NCBI RefSeq assembly: GCF_038087665.1
Contig: NZ_CP149925.1
Location: forward strand, 310,001-374,000
Length of the DNA stretch: 64,000 nt
Direction: 5' to 3'
Source of the DNA: Gallaecimonas sp. GXIMD4217
GTDB taxonomy: Bacteria; Pseudomonadota; Gammaproteobacteria; Enterobacterales; Gallaecimonadaceae
The notes under the pieces are model-generated. The model worked only from the letters and a program-made list of their open reading frames with translations, ran no database searches and was not told where the DNA came from. The position numbers were made by a program, and so were the translations under genes. This document shows, piece by piece, positions 18,801 to 27,972 of this stretch; the first letter of the stretch is position 1; every line of letters begins with the position of its first letter.

Positions 18801-19876
18801 TTTGGCTGGCAGAGTATCTGACCCAGTATGTGTCCGGCTTCAACGTCTTTTCCTATCTGACGTTCAGGTCGATCCTGGCGGTACTCACCTCGCTGCTGCT
18901 GTCCGTGTACATGGGCCCGCGCCTGATCAAGCGCCTGCGCCAGTTGCAGATGGGTCAGGTGATCCGCGAGGAGGGGCCCGAGTCGCACCTGTCCAAGTCC
19001 GGTACCCCCACCATGGGCGGGGTGATGATCCTGGCCTCGGTGGCCATTTCGACCCTGTTGTGGGCGGATCTGGCCAACAGGTACGTCTGGGTGGTGCTGT
19101 TCGTGCTGCTCAGCTACGGCGCCATCGGCTTCGTGGACGACTACCGCAAGGTGGTGCGCAAGGACACCAAGGGCCTGATCGCCCGCTGGAAGTACTTCTG
19201 GCAGTCGGTGGTGGCCCTGGGCACCGCCGCCTTCCTGTTCTGGAGCAGCCAATCCCCCAACGAGACCCAGCTGGTGGTGCCCTTCTTCAAGGAGATCATG
19301 CCCCAGCTCGGCCTCTGGTATCTGCTGCTGACCTATTTCGTGGTGGTGGGCACCTCCAATGCCGTCAACCTCACCGACGGCCTGGACGGCCTGGCCATCA
19401 TGCCCACCGTGATGGTGGCCGGCGCCTTCGCCTTCATCGCCTATGTGACCGGCAACGTCAATTTCGCCGACTACCTGCATATCCCCCATGTGCCCCTGGC
19501 CTCGGAGCTGGTGATCTTCTGTACCGCCCTGGTGGGGGCGGGCCTTGGCTTCCTGTGGTTCAACACCTATCCGGCCCAGGTGTTCATGGGCGACGTGGGC
19601 TCCCTGGCCCTGGGCGGCGCCCTGGGCATAGTCGCGGTGCTGGTGCGCCAGGAATTCCTGCTGGTGATCATGGGCGGCGTCTTCGTCATCGAGACCCTGT
19701 CGGTGATCCTGCAGGTGGGCTCCTACAAGCTGCGCGGCCAGCGTATCTTCCGCATGGCGCCCATCCACCACCACTATGAGCTCAAGGGCTGGCCAGAGCC
19801 GCGGGTGATCGTCCGCTTCTGGATCATCTCGCTGATCCTGGTGCTGGTCGGCCTGGCAACCCTGAAGGTGCGCTGA
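18794..19876 (+). CDS. mraY: Phospho-MurNAc-pentapeptide translocase MraY
   Basis: MraY transfers phospho-MurNAc-pentapeptide to undecaprenyl phosphate in the inner membrane, forming lipid I. The 360-residue protein has about ten membrane helices and the family motifs: [11 protein letters not shown] near residues 72-82, [17 protein letters not shown] near 113-129, [14 protein letters not shown] near 188-201 and the [12 protein letters not shown] loop near 322-333. It overlaps murF by 7 bp and shares one base with murD. Confidence 0.97.
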   Translation: MLVWLAEYLTQYVSGFNVFSYLTFRSILAVLTSLLLSVYMGPRLIKRLRQLQMGQVIREEGPESHLSKSGTPTMGGVMILASVAISTLLWADLANRYVWVVLFVLLSYGAIGFVDDYRKVVRKDTKGLIARWKYFWQSVVALGTAAFLFWSSQSPNETQLVVPFFKEIMPQLGLWYLLLTYFVVVGTSNAVNLTDGLDGLAIMPTVMVAGAFAFIAYVTGNVNFADYLHIPHVPLASELVIFCTALVGAGLGFLWFNTYPAQVFMGDVGSLALGGALGIVAVLVRQEFLLVIMGGVFVIETLSVILQVGSYKLRGQRIFRMAPIHHHYELKGWPEPRVIVRFWIISLILVLVGLATLKVR

Positions 19877-21153
19877 TGAACAAGACCGCGGTGGTTGGAC
19901 TGGGTATCAGCGGCGTGGCCACCATCAGGTGGCTGCACGAGCGGGGCACCGAAGTGGTGGCCCTGGATACCCGTGCCCAGCCTCCCGGTCTGGCCGAGCT
20001 GCCGGCCGGAGTGCCCTGCCGCTGCGGTCCCCTGGATGAAGAGTTGCTCAAGGACTGCCAACAGATAGTGCTCAGCCCCGGCCTCTCCCTCAAGACCCCG
20101 GCCATCGCCGCGGCCATGGCCGCCGGCGTCGAGGTGATAGGGGACGTGGAGCTCTTTGCCCGCCATGCCAGGGCGCCCGTCATCGCCATCACCGGCTCCA
20201 ACGGCAAGAGCACCGTCACCAGCCTGGTGGGAGAGATGGCCAGGGCCGCCGGCGTCAAGGTGGCCGTGGGCGGCAACATAGGGGTGCCCGTGCTGGCCCT
20301 GCCGGAGGACGCAGAGCTCTACGTGCTGGAGCTGTCCAGCTTCCAGCTGGAGACCACCCACAGCCTGCACTGCCGGGCGGCGACGCTTCTGAACCTGAGC
20401 CCGGATCACCTGGACCGCTACCAGGGCATGGCCGACTACCGCGACGCCAAGCTGCGTATCTTCAAGGGCTGCGAAACCGCCGTCTACAACAGGGACGATC
20501 TGGCCACCAGGCCGCCCCGGGGCGGCACCAGCTTCGGCCTGGACGTGCCGGAAGCGGGCCAGTACGGCATCCGCGATGGCCACCTGGCCAAGGGCGAACG
20601 GCTGCTGTTGCCGGTATCCGAGCTCAGGATCCTCGGCCGCCACAACCAGGCCAACACCCTGGCGGCCCTGGCCTTGGGCGAGGCCGCCGGCCTGCCCCTG
20701 GACGCCATGCTGGCGGCGCTCAAGGGCTACCAGGGCCTGCCCCACCGCTGCGAGTGGGTGGCCGACAGGGGCGGCGTCACCTGGGTCAATGATTCCAAGG
20801 CCACCAACCTGGGCTCCACCGAGGCGGCCCTGGACGGCTTTGCCGGCCACGACGGCCAGATCCTGCTGTTGGCCGGGGGTGACGCCAAGGGGGCCGATCT
20901 CAGTCCCCTGGCCGGGCGCCTGGACAAGGTGCGCCGGCTGATCGCCTTCGGCAAGGACGGCGCTGCGCTGGCGGCCCTGACCGACAAGGCCGAGTTGGTG
21001 GACTCCCTGGACGCCGCCGTGGCTCTGGCCGCCAGGCTGGCCAAGCCCGGCGATCTGGTGCTGCTGTCGCCGGCCTGCGCCAGCCTGGATCAGTTCAAGA
21101 GCTTCGAAGCGCGCGGCCAGCGCTTTCGGGAGCTGGTGGAGGCATTGCCATGA
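19876..21153 (+). CDS. murD: UDP-MurNAc-L-alanine:D-glutamate ligase
   Basis: MurD adds D-glutamate to UDP-MurNAc-L-Ala. The 425-residue protein has the N-terminal Rossmann motif VVGLGISGVATIRWL (residues ~5-19), the ATP loop AITGSNGKSTVTSLVGEM near 103-120, LNLSPDHLDRY near 173-183 and VNDSKATNLGST near 305-316. It lies between mraY (1-base overlap) and ftsW (ATGA overlap at 21150). Confidence 0.97.
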   Translation: MNKTAVVGLGISGVATIRWLHERGTEVVALDTRAQPPGLAELPAGVPCRCGPLDEELLKDCQQIVLSPGLSLKTPAIAAAMAAGVEVIGDVELFARHARAPVIAITGSNGKSTVTSLVGEMARAAGVKVAVGGNIGVPVLALPEDAELYVLELSSFQLETTHSLHCRAATLLNLSPDHLDRYQGMADYRDAKLRIFKGCETAVYNRDDLATRPPRGGTSFGLDVPEAGQYGIRDGHLAKGERLLLPVSELRILGRHNQANTLAALALGEAAGLPLDAMLAALKGYQGLPHRCEWVADRGGVTWVNDSKATNLGSTEAALDGFAGHDGQILLLAGGDAKGADLSPLAGRLDKVRRLIAFGKDGAALAALTDKAELVDSLDAAVALAARLAKPGDLVLLSPACASLDQFKSFEARGQRFRELVEALP

Positions 21154-22319
21154 TCGCCACCCTGCGTGATCGCTTCTGGCCCGCCGAGCCGGCCCAGGCC
21201 CCCCTCTACGACCGGACCCTGCTGGCGGTGATCCTGGGGCTGATGGCCTTCGGCTGGGTGATGATCGCCTCGGCGTCCATGCCCGAGGCCAGCCGCCTGA
21301 CCGGCAACCCCTTCTACTTCACCCTGCGTGCCGGCATCTTCCTGCTGGGCGCCTTCGTGCTGGCTTTCATCACCCTGCAGACCCCCATGAAGGTATGGTC
21401 CACCTACAACGGCTGGCTGTTGCTGGCCGCCCTGGGGCTGTTGATCGCGGTGCTGCTGGTGGGCCACAACGTCAACGGCGCCACCCGCTGGATCCGCCTT
21501 GGATTCATGAACCTGCAGGCCGCCGAACCGGCCAAGCTGTTCCTGTTCGCCTACCTGGCCGGTTACCTGGTGCGCCGCCACCAGGAGGTCAGGGAGAACC
21601 TCAAGGGCTTTATCAAACCCCTGGGGGTGTTCTTCTTCATGGCCCTGCTGTTGCTGGCCCAGCCCGATCTGGGCACCGTGGTGGTGATGCTGGTGACCAC
21701 CCTGGGGCTGCTGTTCCTGGCCGGCGCCAAGCTGTGGCAGTTCGCCGCCATGATCGTCGCCGGCCTGGTGGCGCTGGTGGGCCTGGTGGTCACCTCCGAA
21801 TACCGCATGAAAAGGATCACCGCCTTCATGGATCCCTGGCAGGATCCCTTCGGCACCGGCTACCAGCTGACCCAGTCGCTGATGGCCTTCGGCCGTGGTG
21901 GCTGGTTCGGCGAGGGTCTGGGCAACTCCATCCAGAAGATGGAATTCCTGCCCGAGGCCCACACCGATTTCATCGTCGCCGTCATCGCCGAGGAGCTGGG
22001 TTTCTTGACGGTGGCGCTGCTGCTGTGCATCTATTTCTGGCTGGTGCTCAGGACCCTGAAGATCGGCCGCCAGGCCATGGAGCAGGAGCGCTTCTTCGAG
22101 GGTTTCTTCGCCTATGCCATCGCCATCTGGGTCGCCTTCCAGACCGCGGTCAACGTCGGCGTGGCATCCGGGGCCTTCCCCACCAAGGGCCTGACGTTGC
22201 CGCTGGTGAGCCATGGTGGCTCCAGCCTGTGGATCATGACCATTGCCCTGATGGTGGTGGTGCGGATCGATTTCGAGGGGCGCCTGGCTGCGACCCAGGC
22301 CAGGGGAGGGCGAGGATGA
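21150..22319 (+). CDS. ftsW: Septal peptidoglycan glycosyltransferase FtsW
   Basis: FtsW is the SEDS-family polymerase that makes septal glycan strands with FtsI. The 389-residue protein has about ten membrane helices and conserved SEDS segments: NGATRWIRLGFMNLQAAEPAKL near residues 109-130, AQPDLGTVVVM near 170-180, and GLTLPLVSHGGSSLWIMTIAL near 347-367. The C-terminus reads RLAATQARGGRG. Its last 40 or so bases are similar to the second half of the 83-bp repeats that follow. The stop overlaps the first repeat ORF by ATGA (22316-22319). Confidence 0.96.
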   Translation: MIATLRDRFWPAEPAQAPLYDRTLLAVILGLMAFGWVMIASASMPEASRLTGNPFYFTLRAGIFLLGAFVLAFITLQTPMKVWSTYNGWLLLAALGLLIAVLLVGHNVNGATRWIRLGFMNLQAAEPAKLFLFAYLAGYLVRRHQEVRENLKGFIKPLGVFFFMALLLLAQPDLGTVVVMLVTTLGLLFLAGAKLWQFAAMIVAGLVALVGLVVTSEYRMKRITAFMDPWQDPFGTGYQLTQSLMAFGRGGWFGEGLGNSIQKMEFLPEAHTDFIVAVIAEELGFLTVALLLCIYFWLVLRTLKIGRQAMEQERFFEGFFAYAIAIWVAFQTAVNVGVASGAFPTKGLTLPLVSHGGSSLWIMTIALMVVVRIDFEGRLAATQARGGRG

Positions 22320-22402
22320 CTGCCATGACAAGCCTGAAGTACCTGCCGTTGGCCCCGGGGCGCCTGGCACCGGCATGCCAGGCCAGGGGAGGACGAGGAT
22401 GA
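22316..22402 (+). CDS. 28-codon mini-ORF in repeat copy 1
   Basis: This ORF begins [10 protein letters not shown] and ends ACQARGGRG. Its ATG overlaps the ftsW stop, and its TGA overlaps the start of the next mini-ORF. AGGGGAGGG lies a few bases upstream. I recognise no family. It may be a leader-type ORF that carries ribosomes on to murG rather than a functional peptide. Confidence 0.35.
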   Translation: MTAMTSLKYLPLAPGRLAPACQARGGRG

Positions 22403-22485
22403 CTGCCATGACAAGCCTGAAGTACCTGCCGTTGGCCCCGGGGCGCCTGGCACCGGCATGCCAGGCCAGGGGAGGACGAGGATGA
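22399..22485 (+). CDS. 28-codon mini-ORF in repeat copy 2
   Basis: Identical in sequence to the copy-1 ORF, linked by ATGA overlaps on both sides, with AGGGGAGGACGAGG immediately before the ATG. There is no independent evidence that the peptide is made or stable. Confidence 0.33.
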   Translation: MTAMTSLKYLPLAPGRLAPACQARGGRG

Positions 22486-22568
22486 CTGCCATGACAAGCC
22501 TGAAGTACCTGCCGTTGGCCCCGGGGCGCCTGACACCGGCATGCCAGGCCAGGGGAGGGCGGCCATGA
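22482..22568 (+). CDS. 28-codon mini-ORF in repeat copy 3
   Basis: As copies 1 and 2, but with Ala18 changed to Thr and the last residue Pro instead of Gly (QARGGRP). Its stop overlaps the murG start as ATGA (22565-22568), which closes the chain from ftsW to murG. Confidence 0.33.
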   Translation: MTAMTSLKYLPLAPGRLTPACQARGGRP

Positions 22569-23641
22569 GCAAGAACAAGACCCTGATGGTGATGGCCGGT
22601 GGCACCGGCGGCCATATCTTTCCGGCCCTGGCCGTGGCCCAGCTGCTGCAGGCCGAGGGCTGGACCATCCACTGGCTGGGCACCCCCAGCAGGATGGAGG
22701 CGGAGCTGGTGCCCCGTTACGAGATCCCCCTGCACTTCATCGATATCCAGGGGGTGCGCGGCAACGGCCTCAAGCGGCTGCTGGTGACCCCCTTCAAGCT
22801 GGCCAAGGCCATCTGGCAGGCCCGCAGGGTATTCAAGGAAACCAGGCCGGACGTGGTGCTGGGCATGGGCGGCTTTGCCGCCGGCCCCGGTGGCGTGGCG
22901 GCGCGGCTGATGGGACTGCCGCTGGTGATCCATGAGCAGAACGCCAGCGCCGGCATGACCAACAGGCTGCTGGCCAGGCTTGCCAGCAGGGTGCTGCAGG
23001 CCTTTCCCGGCGCCTTTGCCGGGGCCCAGGTGGTGGGCAACCCCATCCGCCGCTCCCTGGCCGAGGTTGAAAAGGCCGCTCACCAGGGCCCCTGCCGGGT
23101 GCTGATCACGGGCGGCAGCCTGGGCGCCCAGGTGTTCAACCAGGTGCTGCCCCAGGCCTTTGCCCAGGCAGGGGCGGAGCTGGAAATCTGGCACCAGACC
23201 GGCAAGGGCCGGGAAGCCGAGGTCGAGGCGGCCTATCACCGCCTGGGCCTGGCGCCCAGGGTCAGTGAATTCATCCACGACATGGATCAGGCCCTGGCCT
23301 GGGCGGATCTGGTGATCTGCCGGGCCGGCGCCCTGACCGTGTCCGAGCTGGCGGCCGTTGGCCTGCCGGCGATCCTGGTGCCGCTGCCCCATGCGGTGGA
23401 CGATCACCAGACCAGGAATGCCCGTTACCTGTCCGACAAGGGCGCGGCCCTGCTGCTGCCCCAGGACGGTTTCACGGCCGACAGGGTTGCCTCCCTGCTC
23501 GACGAATTGAACGAAGATCCGGACCGCCTGGTGGAAATGGCCAGGGCGGCCCGGCAACAGGCCCGGCCGGACGCCACCGAGGCGGTGGCCCAGATCCTGC
23601 GCGATCTGGCCGGGCACAAGCGAAAGAGAACAGCAGTATGA
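22565..23641 (+). CDS. murG: UDP-GlcNAc:lipid I N-acetylglucosaminyltransferase
   Basis: MurG converts lipid I to lipid II on the cytoplasmic face of the membrane. The 358-residue GT-B enzyme starts [25 protein letters not shown], with the GGTGGH donor/acceptor loop, [14 protein letters not shown] near residues 101-114, [17 protein letters not shown] near 122-138, [15 protein letters not shown] near 179-193 and [23 protein letters not shown] near 262-284. The start at 22565 has GGGGAGGG upstream. An in-frame ATG at 22541 lies inside the repeat and is rejected. It overlaps murC by 4 bp. Confidence 0.97.
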   Translation: MSKNKTLMVMAGGTGGHIFPALAVAQLLQAEGWTIHWLGTPSRMEAELVPRYEIPLHFIDIQGVRGNGLKRLLVTPFKLAKAIWQARRVFKETRPDVVLGMGGFAAGPGGVAARLMGLPLVIHEQNASAGMTNRLLARLASRVLQAFPGAFAGAQVVGNPIRRSLAEVEKAAHQGPCRVLITGGSLGAQVFNQVLPQAFAQAGAELEIWHQTGKGREAEVEAAYHRLGLAPRVSEFIHDMDQALAWADLVICRAGALTVSELAAVGLPAILVPLPHAVDDHQTRNARYLSDKGAALLLPQDGFTADRVASLLDELNEDPDRLVEMARAARQQARPDATEAVAQILRDLAGHKRKRTAV

Positions 23642-25056
23642 CCAGAACAGGGCCAATGCGCCGGGTAGAGCGGATCCATTTTGTCGGCATAGGTGGCGCC
23701 GGCATGGGCGGTATCGCCGAAGTACTCCTTGGCGAGGGCTACCAGATCACCGGCTCAGACCTCAGCAACAACGCCGTCACCGAGCGTCTGGCCGGCCTGG
23801 GCGCCACCATCTGGCACCAGCATGGGGCCGACAACGTCGCCGGCGCCTCCGTGGTGGTGGTGTCCACCGCCATCGGTGCCGACAACCCCGAGATCCAGGA
23901 AGCCCAGCGCCAGCGCATCCCGGTGGTCCGCCGGGCCGAGATGCTGGCGGAGCTGATGCGTTTTCGCCGCGGCATCGCCGTGGCCGGGACCCACGGCAAG
24001 ACCACCACCACCAGCCTGATCTCCAGCCTGCTGTTCGAAGGCGGCCTGGATCCGACCTTCGTGATCGGCGGCAAGCTCAACAGCCATGGCTCCAATGCCC
24101 GCCTGGGCCAGAGCCCCTACCTGGTGGCCGAGGCGGACGAGTCCGACGCTTCCTTCCTGCACCTGCAGCCGCTGATGGCGGTGGTCACCAATATCGAGCC
24201 GGACCACATGGAGACCTACGGCGGCGACTTCGAGAAGCTCAAGGCCACCTTCGTGGAGTTCCTCCACAACCTGCCTTTCTATGGCCTGGCCGTGCTCTGC
24301 GTGGACTGCCCGGTGGTCAAGGCGCTGAGCCAGGGCCTTGGCCGCCAGGTGCTGACCTACGGCTTTGACGAGGGCGCCGACGTGCGTGGTCGCGACTTCA
24401 GCCAGAGCGGCAACCAGAGCCGTTTCGTGGTGGAGCGCAGGGACAGGGCGCCGCTGACCGTGACCCTGAACCTGCCCGGTCGCCACAATGCCCAGAACGC
24501 CCTGGCCGCCATTGCCGTGGCCACCGATCTGGGCCTGGACGACCAGGCCATACTGGCCGCCCTGCAGCGCTTCGAGGGCATCGGCCGCCGCTTCCAGCAT
24601 TACGGTGAGTTCGACACCCCCAAGGGCAAGATCATGCTGGTGGACGACTACGGCCACCACCCCTCCGAGGTGGCGGTGACCATAGCGGCGGCCCGGGCCG
24701 GCTGGCCCGACAAACGCCTGGTAATGGTGTTCCAGCCCCACAGGTACAGCCGCACCCGGGATCTCTACGAGGACTTCGCCGAGGTGCTCAGCCAGGTGGA
24801 CAAGCTGGTGATGCTGGAAGTGTACGCCGCCGGCGAGCAGCCCATCGCCGGTGCCGACAGCCGCTCCCTGTGCCGCACCATCCGCGGCCGCTCCAAGCTG
24901 GAACCGGTATTCGTGTCCAGCCTGGACGACGTGCCCAGGGTGCTGGCCGAGGTGGCCGGGGAGGGCGATCTGGTGATCACCCAGGGCGCCGGCAATGTGG
25001 GCACCCTGGCCAAGCAACTGGTGGCCAAGGGCCTGATCGGAGGTGAAGCCCGATGA
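23638..25056 (+). CDS. murC: UDP-MurNAc:L-alanine ligase
   Basis: MurC starts peptide synthesis on UDP-MurNAc. The 472-residue protein has the N-terminal [17 protein letters not shown] motif (residues ~14-30), the ATP loop [19 protein letters not shown] near 117-135, [11 protein letters not shown] near 183-193 and [14 protein letters not shown] near 339-352. It joins murG and ddlB by ATGA overlaps. An internal ATG seven codons in would also suit the family, so the exact start is slightly uncertain. Confidence 0.96.
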   Translation: MTRTGPMRRVERIHFVGIGGAGMGGIAEVLLGEGYQITGSDLSNNAVTERLAGLGATIWHQHGADNVAGASVVVVSTAIGADNPEIQEAQRQRIPVVRRAEMLAELMRFRRGIAVAGTHGKTTTTSLISSLLFEGGLDPTFVIGGKLNSHGSNARLGQSPYLVAEADESDASFLHLQPLMAVVTNIEPDHMETYGGDFEKLKATFVEFLHNLPFYGLAVLCVDCPVVKALSQGLGRQVLTYGFDEGADVRGRDFSQSGNQSRFVVERRDRAPLTVTLNLPGRHNAQNALAAIAVATDLGLDDQAILAALQRFEGIGRRFQHYGEFDTPKGKIMLVDDYGHHPSEVAVTIAAARAGWPDKRLVMVFQPHRYSRTRDLYEDFAEVLSQVDKLVMLEVYAAGEQPIAGADSRSLCRTIRGRSKLEPVFVSSLDDVPRVLAEVAGEGDLVITQGAGNVGTLAKQLVAKGLIGGEAR

Positions 25057-25961
25057 TGGAATTTGGCAAGGTCGCGGTACTGCTGGGCGGGAACTCCGCC
25101 GAACGGGAAGTGTCCCTGATGTCGGGCAAGGCCGTGCTGAAGGGGCTCAGGCAGGCCGGCGTCGACGCCCACGGTTTCGATCCGGCCGAGCGGCCGCTGT
25201 CCGAACTCAAGGCCGAGGGCTTCGAACGGATCTTCATCGCCCTCCATGGCCGTGGCGGCGAGGACGGCACCATCCAGGGCGCCCTGGAGTGGATGGGCCT
25301 GCCCTATACCGGCAGTGGCGTGCTGGGCTCGGCCCTGGCCATGGACAAGGTCCGCACCAAGCAGATCTGGCAGGCCCTGGGCCTGCCCACGGCCCAGGCC
25401 TGGGTCATTGAAAAAGGCCGGTTTAATGAACAGCTTGGCGCCGATATAATGGCCGGCTCGGTGATGGTCAAGCCGTCACGGGAAGGCTCCAGCATCGGCA
25501 TGAGCCGCGCCGATACCCTGGGCGAGCTGAAGGCGGCCCTGGACGCGGCCTTCGAGCTGGACGAGGTGGTGCTGGTGGAGCGCTGGATCGACGGCCCCGA
25601 GTTCACCGTTGCCATCCTGGACGACCAGGTGCTGCCGGTGATCCGCATGGTCCCGGCCAAGGGCTTCTACGACTACGAAGCCAAGTACCAGTCCAAGACC
25701 ACCCAGTACCTGATCCCCTGCGGACTCGGCGAAGAAGACGAACGGCGGCTGCAGGCCCTGGCCCTCAAGGCCTTCAAGGCCGTGGGTGCCGGTGGCTGGG
25801 GCCGGGTCGACGCCATGCGCGACGAGCACGGCAACTTCCAGCTGCTGGAGGTGAACACGGTGCCGGGCATGACCGAGACCAGCCTGGTGCCCAAGGCGGC
25901 CAAGGCGGTGGGTATCGACTTCCCGGCCCTGGTCTGCCGCATCCTGGCCACGGCGGTCTGA
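25053..25961 (+). CDS. ddlB: D-alanine:D-alanine ligase
   Basis: Ddl makes the D-Ala-D-Ala dipeptide used by MurF. The 302-residue ATP-grasp enzyme has [19 protein letters not shown] at residues ~7-25, [19 protein letters not shown] near 61-79, [14 protein letters not shown] near 139-152 and the C-terminal [17 protein letters not shown]. It overlaps murC by 4 bp, and its stop overlaps the ftsQ ribosome site. Codons around residues 119-133 (GAA AAA ... TTT AAT ... GAT ATA ATG) are unusually AT-rich for the gene and contain a promoter-like sequence. Confidence 0.96.
   Translation: MMEFGKVAVLLGGNSAEREVSLMSGKAVLKGLRQAGVDAHGFDPAERPLSELKAEGFERIFIALHGRGGEDGTIQGALEWMGLPYTGSGVLGSALAMDKVRTKQIWQALGLPTAQAWVIEKGRFNEQLGADIMAGSVMVKPSREGSSIGMSRADTLGELKAALDAAFELDEVVLVERWIDGPEFTVAILDDQVLPVIRMVPAKGFYDYEAKYQSKTTQYLIPCGLGEEDERRLQALALKAFKAVGAGGWGRVDAMRDEHGNFQLLEVNTVPGMTETSLVPKAAKAVGIDFPALVCRILATAV
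25422..25450 (+). promoter_or_regulatory. Candidate internal promoter in ddlB for ftsQAZ
   Basis: TTTAAT (25422-25427), 17-bp spacer, TATAAT (25445-25450), a perfect -10 embedded in a high-GC coding sequence using rare codons (ATA for Ile). In E. coli, ftsQ promoters also lie within ddlB. Activity here is inference. Confidence 0.5.
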
Positions 25962-25971
25962 GGAGCACCGG

Positions 25972-26697
25972 GTGCAGAGCCGGGTCGGCTGGTGGTTCGG
26001 GGTGAGCTTTCTGGGGCTGGTGCTGGCGGCCTTCGTGGCCGGTGGCGCCTGGCTCTGGCGGACCATGCAGGACGAGGGACGCCTGCCGCTGGAGGTGGTC
26101 GAGGTGCAGGGACTGCACCCCCATACCCCGGCCGAGCAGATACGCGCCGTGCTGCTGGAAAGGCCCCTGGGCAGCTTTTTCAGCCTGGATGTGAACGAGG
26201 TGCAGCGGCGCCTGGAGGCCCTGCCCTGGATCTACCAGGTCTCGGTGCGCAAGGCCTGGCCCCGCAAGCTGCAGATCTACCTGGTGGAGCAGCAGGCGGT
26301 GGCCAAGTGGAACGACAACAGGCTGCTCAACCTGCAGGGCGAGATCTTCGAGGCGCCCCAGAGCGAGCAGGAACAGGCCCTGGCCCGGCTCTATGGCCAG
26401 GACCTGGACGCCCGGGAGGCCCTGGAGGGCTACCGCAAGCTCGGGCAACTGCTGGGCGATGCCGGCTTTGCCATCCAGGCGGCCCGGCTCAGCAACCGCC
26501 AGAGCTGGGAGCTGGAGCTGGGCAACGGCCCCAGGCTGATCCTGGGGCGGGAAGACACCCTGAGACGGGTGCAACGTTTTATCGACAGCTTCCCCTATGT
26601 GCAGGGGGAGCAGAGGCAACCGGCCTACCTGGATCTGCGCTATGACACCGGATTCGCGGTAGGCTGGCAGGAAGAACAACAAGACGCTGAGAGCTGA
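25972..26697 (+). CDS. ftsQ: Cell division protein FtsQ
   Basis: FtsQ is the bitopic divisome hub that binds FtsB/FtsL. The 241-residue protein has a short cytoplasmic tail, a membrane helix at residues ~6-25 (GVSFLGLVLAAFVAGGAWLW), a POTRA domain starting VVEVQGLHPHTPAEQIRAVL (residues ~41-60) and the beta domain. The start is GTG, with AGGAG seven bases upstream, overlapping the ddlB stop. ftsA follows after 6 bp. Confidence 0.93.
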   Translation: MQSRVGWWFGVSFLGLVLAAFVAGGAWLWRTMQDEGRLPLEVVEVQGLHPHTPAEQIRAVLLERPLGSFFSLDVNEVQRRLEALPWIYQVSVRKAWPRKLQIYLVEQQAVAKWNDNRLLNLQGEIFEAPQSEQEQALARLYGQDLDAREALEGYRKLGQLLGDAGFAIQAARLSNRQSWELELGNGPRLILGREDTLRRVQRFIDSFPYVQGEQRQPAYLDLRYDTGFAVGWQEEQQDAES

Positions 26698-26703
26698 AGC
26701 TCC

Positions 26704-27939
26704 ATGACCAAGGCAACGGATAGAAAATTAATCGTCGGACTGGACATCGGCACCGCCAAGATCGTGGCCGTGGTGGGCGAGGTGCTGCCTGACGGCGAGC
26801 TCAACATCCTCGGCGTGGGCAGCCATGCCTCCCGGGGCATGGACAAGGGCGGCGTCAACGACCTGGACTCCGTGGCCCAGTCCGTGCAGCGCGCCGTGGA
26901 CGAGGCGGAGATGATGGCGGACTGCCAGATCAGCGCCGTCTACCTGGCCATTTCCGGCCGCCATGTGCGTTGCCAGAACGAATCCGGCATGGTGCCCATC
27001 AATGACGCCGAGGTTTCCCAGGACGACGTGGACGCCGTGATCCACACCGCCAAGTCGGTGCAGATCCCGGAAGGCCGCCGCATCCTGCACGTGCTGCCCC
27101 AGGAATTCGGCATCGACTACCAGGAAGGCATCAAGAGCCCCATCGGCATGAGCGGCGTGCGCCTGACCGCCAACGTGCACCTGGTCACCTGCGCCAACGA
27201 CATGGCCCGCAACATTATCAAGTGCGTGGAACGCTGCGGCCTGAAGGTGGACTCGCTTATCTTCACGGCCCTGGCCTCCAGCTACGCGGTGCTCACCGAC
27301 GACGAAAAGGAGCTGGGGGTGTGCGTGGTGGACATGGGCGCCGGCACCATGGACATGACCGTCTACACCAATGGCGCCATTCGCCACACGGCGGTGATCC
27401 CCGCCGCCGGCAACCAGGTCACCTCGGACATCGCCAAGATCTTCCGCACGCCGCTGAGCCATGCCGAGGAGATCAAGACCCGCTACGCCTGCGCCATCAA
27501 GAACCTGGTCAGCAAGGAAGAGAACATCGAGGTGCCGTCCGTGGGCGGACGGCCGTCCCGCTCCATGAGCCGCCATACCCTGGCGGAGGTGGTGGAGCCC
27601 CGCTACCAGGAGCTGTTCGAGCTGGTGCAGGAAGAATTGCGCAAGAGCGGCTTGGAAGAACAGATCGCCGCCGGTATCGTACTGACCGGTGGCACAGCAC
27701 AGATGGAAGGTGCCATTCAGTTCGCTGAAGACATCTTCCAGATGCCGGTGCGCCTGGGCGCACCCTTGCCGGCCAAAGGGCTGGCAGACTATGTCGCAGA
27801 TCCCCGCTTTGCCACAGCCGTCGGCTTGTTGCACTACGGCAAGGATGACAGTGTCGTCCGGCGGCCGGAGCGTGGCGTCGGGGAAGGCGTCAGCAGCCTT
27901 TGGGCCAAGGTCCAGGGTTGGTTCAAAGGTGAGTTTTAG
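26704..27939 (+). CDS. ftsA: Cell division protein FtsA
   Basis: FtsA is the actin-like protein that anchors FtsZ to the membrane and signals to late divisome proteins. The 411-residue product has [19 protein letters not shown] (residues ~9-27, phosphate-1 region), the 1C domain, [21 protein letters not shown] near 213-233 (phosphate-2) and [14 protein letters not shown] near 326-339. It ends in an amphipathic membrane-targeting helix [15 protein letters not shown]. It is 33 bp upstream of ftsZ. Confidence 0.97.
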   Translation: MTKATDRKLIVGLDIGTAKIVAVVGEVLPDGELNILGVGSHASRGMDKGGVNDLDSVAQSVQRAVDEAEMMADCQISAVYLAISGRHVRCQNESGMVPINDAEVSQDDVDAVIHTAKSVQIPEGRRILHVLPQEFGIDYQEGIKSPIGMSGVRLTANVHLVTCANDMARNIIKCVERCGLKVDSLIFTALASSYAVLTDDEKELGVCVVDMGAGTMDMTVYTNGAIRHTAVIPAAGNQVTSDIAKIFRTPLSHAEEIKTRYACAIKNLVSKEENIEVPSVGGRPSRSMSRHTLAEVVEPRYQELFELVQEELRKSGLEEQIAAGIVLTGGTAQMEGAIQFAEDIFQMPVRLGAPLPAKGLADYVADPRFATAVGLLHYGKDDSVVRRPERGVGEGVSSLWAKVQGWFKGEF

Positions 27940-27972
27940 GGATAAACAGGCAGACGACTGGAGAGGTTTAAC

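Larger units (their letters stand above)
22315..22563 (+). repeat. Three tandem copies of an 83-bp unit between ftsW and murG
   Basis: Copies begin at 22315, 22398 and 22481, each with GATGACTGCCATGACAAGCC. Copies 1 and 2 are identical. Copy 3 differs by one G to A change at 22533 and in its last few bases, where it runs into the murG start. Every unit contains AGGCCAGGGGAGG, a strong Shine-Dalgarno-like stretch, just before the next ATG. The end of ftsW (about 22276-22314: GGGGCGCCTGG..., CCAGGCCAGGGGAGG) is a diverged partial copy. The unit is not a multiple of 3 but equals an 87-base ORF minus a 4-base overlap. Confidence 0.97.

Noticed and set aside
22315-22563. CRISPR-like or mobile-element repeat
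   Set aside because: Units are contiguous without spacers, lack terminal inverted repeats or target duplication, and the frame-preserving overlaps point to a coding/translation role.
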